64,000 nt of DNA from Cellvibrio sp. KY-GH-1. GTDB lineage: Bacteria > Pseudomonadota > Gammaproteobacteria > Pseudomonadales > Cellvibrionaceae. The stretch is taken from the NCBI RefSeq assembly GCF_008806975.1, contig NZ_CP031728.1:2613501-2677500 (forward strand), in the 5' to 3' direction. The position numbers and the translations under genes are program-made. Of the stretch, positions 57,796 through 64,000 are shown in pieces. Under the pieces are notes generated by a model. The model was not told the DNA's origin. It saw nothing but the letters and a program-made list of their open reading frames with translations, and ran no database searches. Numbering within the stretch: position 1 is the stretch's first letter; the number at the start of each line of letters is the position of its first letter.

Positions 57796-59124
57796 ATGAT
57801 AAATACGAAATCTGCCATGCAAAACCGATCTGTGTTACCCACTTCTTTTGCTCTTGCCGATCACGCTCAGCACCTTAGCTATTGGGTAATGATTCGCACA
57901 CTTATACTTATTTTGTTAGGTATCGCCGCCGTCATTTGTTTGTGGCACGGCAAAGTGAATCTGCCGTTTACGCAAATATTAATTGCTCTGGTATTACTCA
58001 CCAGCGTCAACCTGCTAACTTTTTCCCGTTTACGGCAAAGTTTGCCGGTCACCGAGGTAGAATTTTTTATCCAACTACTAATCGACTTAGCCTGTCTGAG
58101 CGCAGTGTTTTATTTCAGTGGTGGAGCTAACAATCCCTTCGTGTCCTATTTTCTGGTGCCCATTTGCGTTTCTGCCGCGACACTCGGTAGTGGATTAACG
58201 CTAACTATCGCAGCGTTGAGTACCTTAAGTTATTCATTGCTGCTATTTTTTCACGTGCCCCTACCAATTCTTGCTCCTGAACATCATCAACCAAGCACCA
58301 ATACGTTAAATTTGCATGTATTGGGTATGTGGCTAAATTTTTTTATCAGTGCCGGCCTGATCACATATTTCATTGTGAAGATGGCACGCGACCTGCGCGC
58401 TCAAGAGGCGCAGTTAAATCGCTGGCGTGAAGATCAATTGCGCGATGAGCAAGTAATGGCAGTTGCAACTCTCGCTGCAGGTACAGCGCATGAATTGGGA
58501 ACGCCTTTATCGACTATGAAAGTATTAATTAGTGAATTACGCGAGGAATATTCTGACAATGAAAATCTGCGTCGCGATCTTTTATTACTGCAAGCACAAG
58601 TCAATCAATGCTCAGCCACACTACGTGGCATGGTAAATAAAGCAGAGCTGGCCAAAGAAGGGAAAGTTACCGCAGAATCAGTTCGTACCTACTGTGACAA
58701 TCTGCTGGACCGCTGGAGAATTCTCCGTCCGGATATCAAAGCCACAATCGAATTTTCTGCAACAAATCCGGCTATAAATGCTGTGTTCTCACCAACCATA
58801 GCCCAAGCGATTTTAAATCTACTTAACAACGCTGCTGACGCTAGTCCTGAAGATATTCAAATTACTATTAAGTGGACCAAGGAATCCATGCAATGGACTA
58901 TTAACGATAGTGGCCCGGGCATAGCAGAGGATATCAGCGCCCATTTGGGAAAATCATTTATTTCTACGAAAAATAAAGGCTTGGGTATTGGACTATTACT
59001 GACACAGGCAACGATCAATCGCCACGGAGGGACTGTGAGTTTGCACAAACACTTTCCACGGGGAACTGAAACGCAAGTGCTACTCCCGTTAATAACTGAG
59101 GCGAATGTACGAACCCATGAGTAA
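57796..59124 (+). CDS. regB: Redox sensor histidine kinase RegB/PrrB (RoxS) type
   Basis: A 442-residue membrane kinase. Six membrane helices fill the first 200 residues and contain FSGGANNPFVSYFLVP, the GGxxNPF motif that senses the ubiquinone pool in RegB. The phosphoacceptor is in GTAHELGTPLSTMKVLISE (His about 225), QVNQCSATLRGM matches the redox-active cysteine of RegB, and the ATP lid is in NDSGPGIAEDI and NKGLGIGLLLTQATINRHGG. Pseudomonads call the pair RoxS/RoxR. It overlaps the regulator gene by 8 nt (from 59117). Confidence 0.93.
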   Translation: MINTKSAMQNRSVLPTSFALADHAQHLSYWVMIRTLILILLGIAAVICLWHGKVNLPFTQILIALVLLTSVNLLTFSRLRQSLPVTEVEFFIQLLIDLACLSAVFYFSGGANNPFVSYFLVPICVSAATLGSGLTLTIAALSTLSYSLLLFFHVPLPILAPEHHQPSTNTLNLHVLGMWLNFFISAGLITYFIVKMARDLRAQEAQLNRWREDQLRDEQVMAVATLAAGTAHELGTPLSTMKVLISELREEYSDNENLRRDLLLLQAQVNQCSATLRGMVNKAELAKEGKVTAESVRTYCDNLLDRWRILRPDIKATIEFSATNPAINAVFSPTIAQAILNLLNNAADASPEDIQITIKWTKESMQWTINDSGPGIAEDISAHLGKSFISTKNKGLGIGLLLTQATINRHGGTVSLHKHFPRGTETQVLLPLITEANVRTHE

Positions 59125-59659
59125 TATACCCCGTCTTGATTTTCTAATTGTCGATGATGATCCAACTCTCGCCGCTATGCTGGAGCGAGCGCTTAAACGC
59201 CGACAGTTTTCCTGTTCAGTCGCACATAGTGCGATGCAAGCTCTGCAACTGGCAGAGACTTATTTAATCGGCAAGGCGATTGTTGATCTGAAGCTGGGGA
59301 ATGATTCAGGCTTACAATTAATTCGCGAATTAAAATTAAAATTGCCTGATTTACAGATTGTTATGCTGACGGGATACTCGAGCATCTCAACTGCCGTTGA
59401 GTCGGTCAAATCAGGAGCGGCAAACTACCTGTGCAAACCCGCCGACACCGATGAAATACTGGTTGCTTTTGGTGAAACACAACACAGCGAATCGCAAGAA
59501 TTCAATTACACACCTTTATCAGTTGATCGATTGGAGTGGGAACACATTCAGAAAATATTGCAGGAAAATAACGGTAATATTTCAGCCACAGCAAGAGCAT
59601 TAGGAATGCACAGACGCACATTGCAACGCAAACTACACAAGCGTCCGGTCAAGCATTAA
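59117..59659 (+). CDS. regA: Response regulator RegA/PrrA (RoxR) type
   Basis: A 180-residue regulator (start at MSNIPRLDFLIVDDD; an ATG four codons earlier is possible). The receiver domain has the acidic pair in FLIVDDDPTLA, the phosphoacceptor Asp in KAIVDLKLGNDSG, the MLTGYSS switch Thr and the lysine in YLCKPADTDE. The C-terminal Fis-type helix-turn-helix (GNISATARALGMHRRTLQRKL) is the RegA family mark. It adjusts respiration and redox-linked genes. Stop overlaps that of rimI by 4 nt (convergent). Confidence 0.93.
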   Translation: MSNIPRLDFLIVDDDPTLAAMLERALKRRQFSCSVAHSAMQALQLAETYLIGKAIVDLKLGNDSGLQLIRELKLKLPDLQIVMLTGYSSISTAVESVKSGAANYLCKPADTDEILVAFGETQHSESQEFNYTPLSVDRLEWEHIQKILQENNGNISATARALGMHRRTLQRKLHKRPVKH

Positions 59660-60150
59660 AACGAGGAATTAAGCGGATCAAGTTGCATAGCCATCAATAA
59701 TGCATCTTCATGGCCGTTAACAGTTGGATAATAGTTTTTACGTTGACCTACCTCAAAAAAACCTTCTTTTGAATAAAGCTCTATCGCTTTACGATTTGAA
59801 ACTCGCACTTCCAGAAACAGCATATCAGCTTTACCTCGCACACATTTGGCCGCGTGAACTAACAGAGATTGGCCAATGCCCTTACGTTGATACTTTGGCG
59901 CAACAGAAATATTCAATAACTCAGCATCGCCACCGCCATGGGTTACAACCACATAACCGACTAATACGCCTTCGACCTCTGCCAGCCAGCACTTTTGTCG
60001 ACCATTAATACAATCTTCAAAACTGGATTGCCGCCAGGGATGTGAGTGCGCACTGCGTTCTAGCTGCATCACTTGCGCAATATCATTTTCTGAAATTTCT
60101 CGAAAATGGAGTTCAAAACCAGTATAAGTAGTTACTTGATGAGAAATCAT
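59656..60150 (-). CDS. rimI: Ribosomal protein bS18-alanine N-acetyltransferase RimI
   Basis: RimI acetylates the N-terminal alanine of ribosomal protein S18. The 164-residue GNAT protein has AELLNISVAPKYQRKGIGQSLLVHA containing the acetyl-CoA motif (Q-R-x-G-I-G), FLEVRVSNRKAIELYSKEGFFEVGQRKNYY typical of RimI, and Glu residues for catalysis. The N-terminus has about 12 extra residues compared with E. coli (148). It lies 10 nt after the holD-like gene. Confidence 0.93.
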   Translation of the reverse strand: MISHQVTTYTGFELHFREISENDIAQVMQLERSAHSHPWRQSSFEDCINGRQKCWLAEVEGVLVGYVVVTHGGGDAELLNISVAPKYQRKGIGQSLLVHAAKCVRGKADMLFLEVRVSNRKAIELYSKEGFFEVGQRKNYYPTVNGHEDALLMAMQLDPLNSSF

Positions 60151-60160
60151 GGGAAAGCTT

Positions 60161-60937
60161 TTAATTTAGCACCGCCCATAAAAGAGCTTTATCAGTTGGT
60201 TTGTGTAGAAGTTCATTGAGGCTCGGTAGTAAAAGCGCCGATAAGGAACTCATCCCTGATGGTCCACCAACTGTCACATATTGCCACCGACTTTCGACGA
60301 CTGATAAATGTTCATCAATAAAATATTGAATCGCATTTTCACCTAACAACCACAAATGTTTAATAGGGCGTAATTCATTCTCTACCGCCAACCAAGTCTG
60401 CAATTCATTGCGAGCATCAGATTCAGTGCGTGAGACAAATCGATTCTCAATCATCGGCCAACGCATGACTTCTTCATTCAAATCAGGCTTAAGTGGACCC
60501 AACACCACCCGCAAGATGTTGCTCAACAACACTTCAGTTGGTAAGGCCATAGAAGTATTGCGCGAGTCGATTATTAAAAAACCCGGAACTGGGCGCCATA
60601 CACTCAAAGAAAAAGGAGAAACTACTTGAGCGTTTTTTTCTTCAAATTGAAGCAAAATAGAAGCAGCGTTAACCGGTACTGCAGGCTTTTGCTGTACATC
60701 CAGATCACCCAGCATACCTATTGCTGCTAAAGAATCGAATTTCGTAGAGATTGTAGTTACGGGTGAAGAAATAAGCGGTTCTACGACGGATGTTGGAGTT
60801 GCCGCAGGCCCATGTTGGATGTCCAGACTTGGCAATATACAGGGATTAGGTTCAGCGGCGGCCGGTAAGATCCAGCGCGGCATATAGTTTTCAATACCGA
60901 GCGCGGATAGATAAGTTTGCCGTAGCAATTCGTTCAT
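60161..60937 (-). CDS. Probable DNA polymerase III psi subunit-like protein (HolD)
   Basis: A 258-residue protein without membrane or signal segments. Its first 25 residues (LRQTYLSALGIENYMPRWIL) resemble the N-terminus of HolD, the part that binds the chi subunit, and the end of the protein (residues about 135-255) has the alternating alpha/beta pattern expected of the psi fold, with ALPTEVLLSNILRVVLGPL at a position where HolD has its central helix. holD precedes rimI in E. coli, as here. A poorly conserved stretch of about 100 residues sits between, which would make it nearly double the E. coli length (137). The call is an inference. Confidence 0.55.
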   Translation of the reverse strand: MNELLRQTYLSALGIENYMPRWILPAAAEPNPCILPSLDIQHGPAATPTSVVEPLISSPVTTISTKFDSLAAIGMLGDLDVQQKPAVPVNAASILLQFEEKNAQVVSPFSLSVWRPVPGFLIIDSRNTSMALPTEVLLSNILRVVLGPLKPDLNEEVMRWPMIENRFVSRTESDARNELQTWLAVENELRPIKHLWLLGENAIQYFIDEHLSVVESRWQYVTVGGPSGMSSLSALLLPSLNELLHKPTDKALLWAVLN

Positions 60938-61028
60938 TAGTTACACGCATTTCGTTAAAGCCCAAAGAATTATAAATCAAAAGACAAGCCAAAATCCCTA
61001 ATGGAGAATGGAAATTTAATACAGGAAA

Positions 61029-61064
61029 TAAAAAACGCCCGATAGAGTATCTATCGGGCGTTTT
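61029..61064 (-). terminator. Terminator of the rRNA operon
   Basis: An 11 bp stem ACGCCCGATAG/CTATCGGGCGT with a 5 nt loop and a TTTTTT run on the minus strand, about 10 nt past the 5S RNA. Confidence 0.9.
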
Positions 61065-61074
61065 ATATTTAGAA

Positions 61075-61192
61075 GCTTGACGATGACCTACTCTCACATG
61101 GGGAAGCCCCACACTACCATCGGCGCTAAGTCGTTTCACTTCTGAGTTCGGTATGGGATCAGGTGGTTCCAACTTGCTATGGTCGTCAAGCA
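61075..61192 (-). rRNA. rrf: 5S ribosomal RNA
   Basis: The minus strand reads GCTTGACGACCATAGCAAG... CCACCTGATCCCATACCGAA ... TGTGGGGCTTCCCCATGTGA ... and ends GTCATCGTCAAGC, pairing with the start. Blocks match 5S rRNA along the full length of about 118 nt. It follows the 23S gene. Confidence 0.95.
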
Positions 61193-61430
61193 ATTTTGTA
61201 TGAGTTCGAAGGTCTTATGACATTTATTATGTCAGCCTTGATTGACTCAAATAGGGTGGTGGATTGTAAAGCGTTGCTGTTTTACTTTGTATCTATCTAC
61301 TTGCTATCTAACGATTAGCCAGTTTGTCATATTTTACAGTGTTTTGGATGCTTGTATATCCTGAACAAGTCCGAACAGAGTTTTCTTCTCTGTGTGAATC
61401 GTTAAACCGTCTAACAGTCGATTCTGTTAT
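61193..61430 (-). other. 23S-5S spacer
   Basis: About 240 nt of transcribed spacer, with no tRNA gene. Contains a small stem TGACAT/ATGTCA at 61218-61235 that may be a processing helix. Confidence 0.7.

Positions 61431-64000
<2,570 letters not shown>

Overview
The window looks like a chromosome segment of a gammaproteobacterium of the Cellvibrio type (Cellvibrionaceae). I infer this from the gene order, which matches the pseudomonad/cellvibrionad arrangement secA - M23 peptidase - lpxC - ftsZAQ - ddl - mur/mra/fts - mraZ - rnpB - rsmI - lpoA - yraN - diaA - dolP, from a MurE of the meso-diaminopimelate type, and from a TonB receptor next to a family 43 glycoside hydrolase. No database search was possible, so genus level is an inference.

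Layout. (1) 1-22130, minus strand: 3' part of secA missing, then a LytM-type peptidase, lpxC and the complete division and cell wall (dcw) cluster from ftsZ back to mraZ, mostly with 1-8 nt overlaps. It is driven from a clear sigma70 promoter (22101-22128) followed by four MraZ boxes (22058-22092). (2) 22395-30839: an 8.4 kb integrated island. A 21 bp copy of the 3' end of rnpB at 22395-22415 matches the real rnpB 3' end at 30819-30839, and a tyrosine integrase lies directly next to the latter. Inside are a 45-residue basic protein, a serine recombinase with a flanking inverted repeat, an XRE repressor divergent from an exported protein and a membrane/coiled-coil protein, an IS256-family element that landed in a terminator hairpin, a phage replication-type (inovirus Gp2/YfjJ-like) gene, and a cluster of DnaA boxes that may be an origin. 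(3) 30820-31201: RNase P RNA. (4) 31440-38003: a second accessory block placed between rnpB and rsmI: TonB-dependent receptor, frameshifted GH43 lipoprotein, EamA exporter and PhyH-type dioxygenase. (5) 38048-47650: rsmI divergent from lpoA-yraN-diaA-like-dolP-like, then lemA, a membrane M48 peptidase, an aminotransferase and a YbaK-like deacylase. (6) 47734-54227: lone exbD, a 1.5 kb stretch with no gene, a histone H1/AlgP-like Lys-Ala protein, a PilZ protein and a cyclic-nucleotide-binding-domain protein, an unusual chalcone-isomerase-like/TonB fusion, and an unknown conserved-looking gene. (7) 54275-60937: prfC with a small membrane protein, a frameshifted MATE exporter, the redox two-component pair regB/regA (roxS/roxR type), rimI and a probable holD-like gene. 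(8) 61075-64000: the 3' end of an rRNA operon on the minus strand (5S complete, 23S truncated by the window edge).

How the parts work together. Regions 1 and 5 are housekeeping: peptidoglycan precursor synthesis, septation, lipid A synthesis, and activation of a peptidoglycan synthase by LpoA. The island exploits the 3' end of an essential RNA gene and rebuilds it on integration, carrying its own hairpin downstream of the restored rnpB. The two frameshifts (GH43 and MATE) each sit in a homopolymer run and each is repaired by one added base, so assembly error is a real alternative to gene decay.
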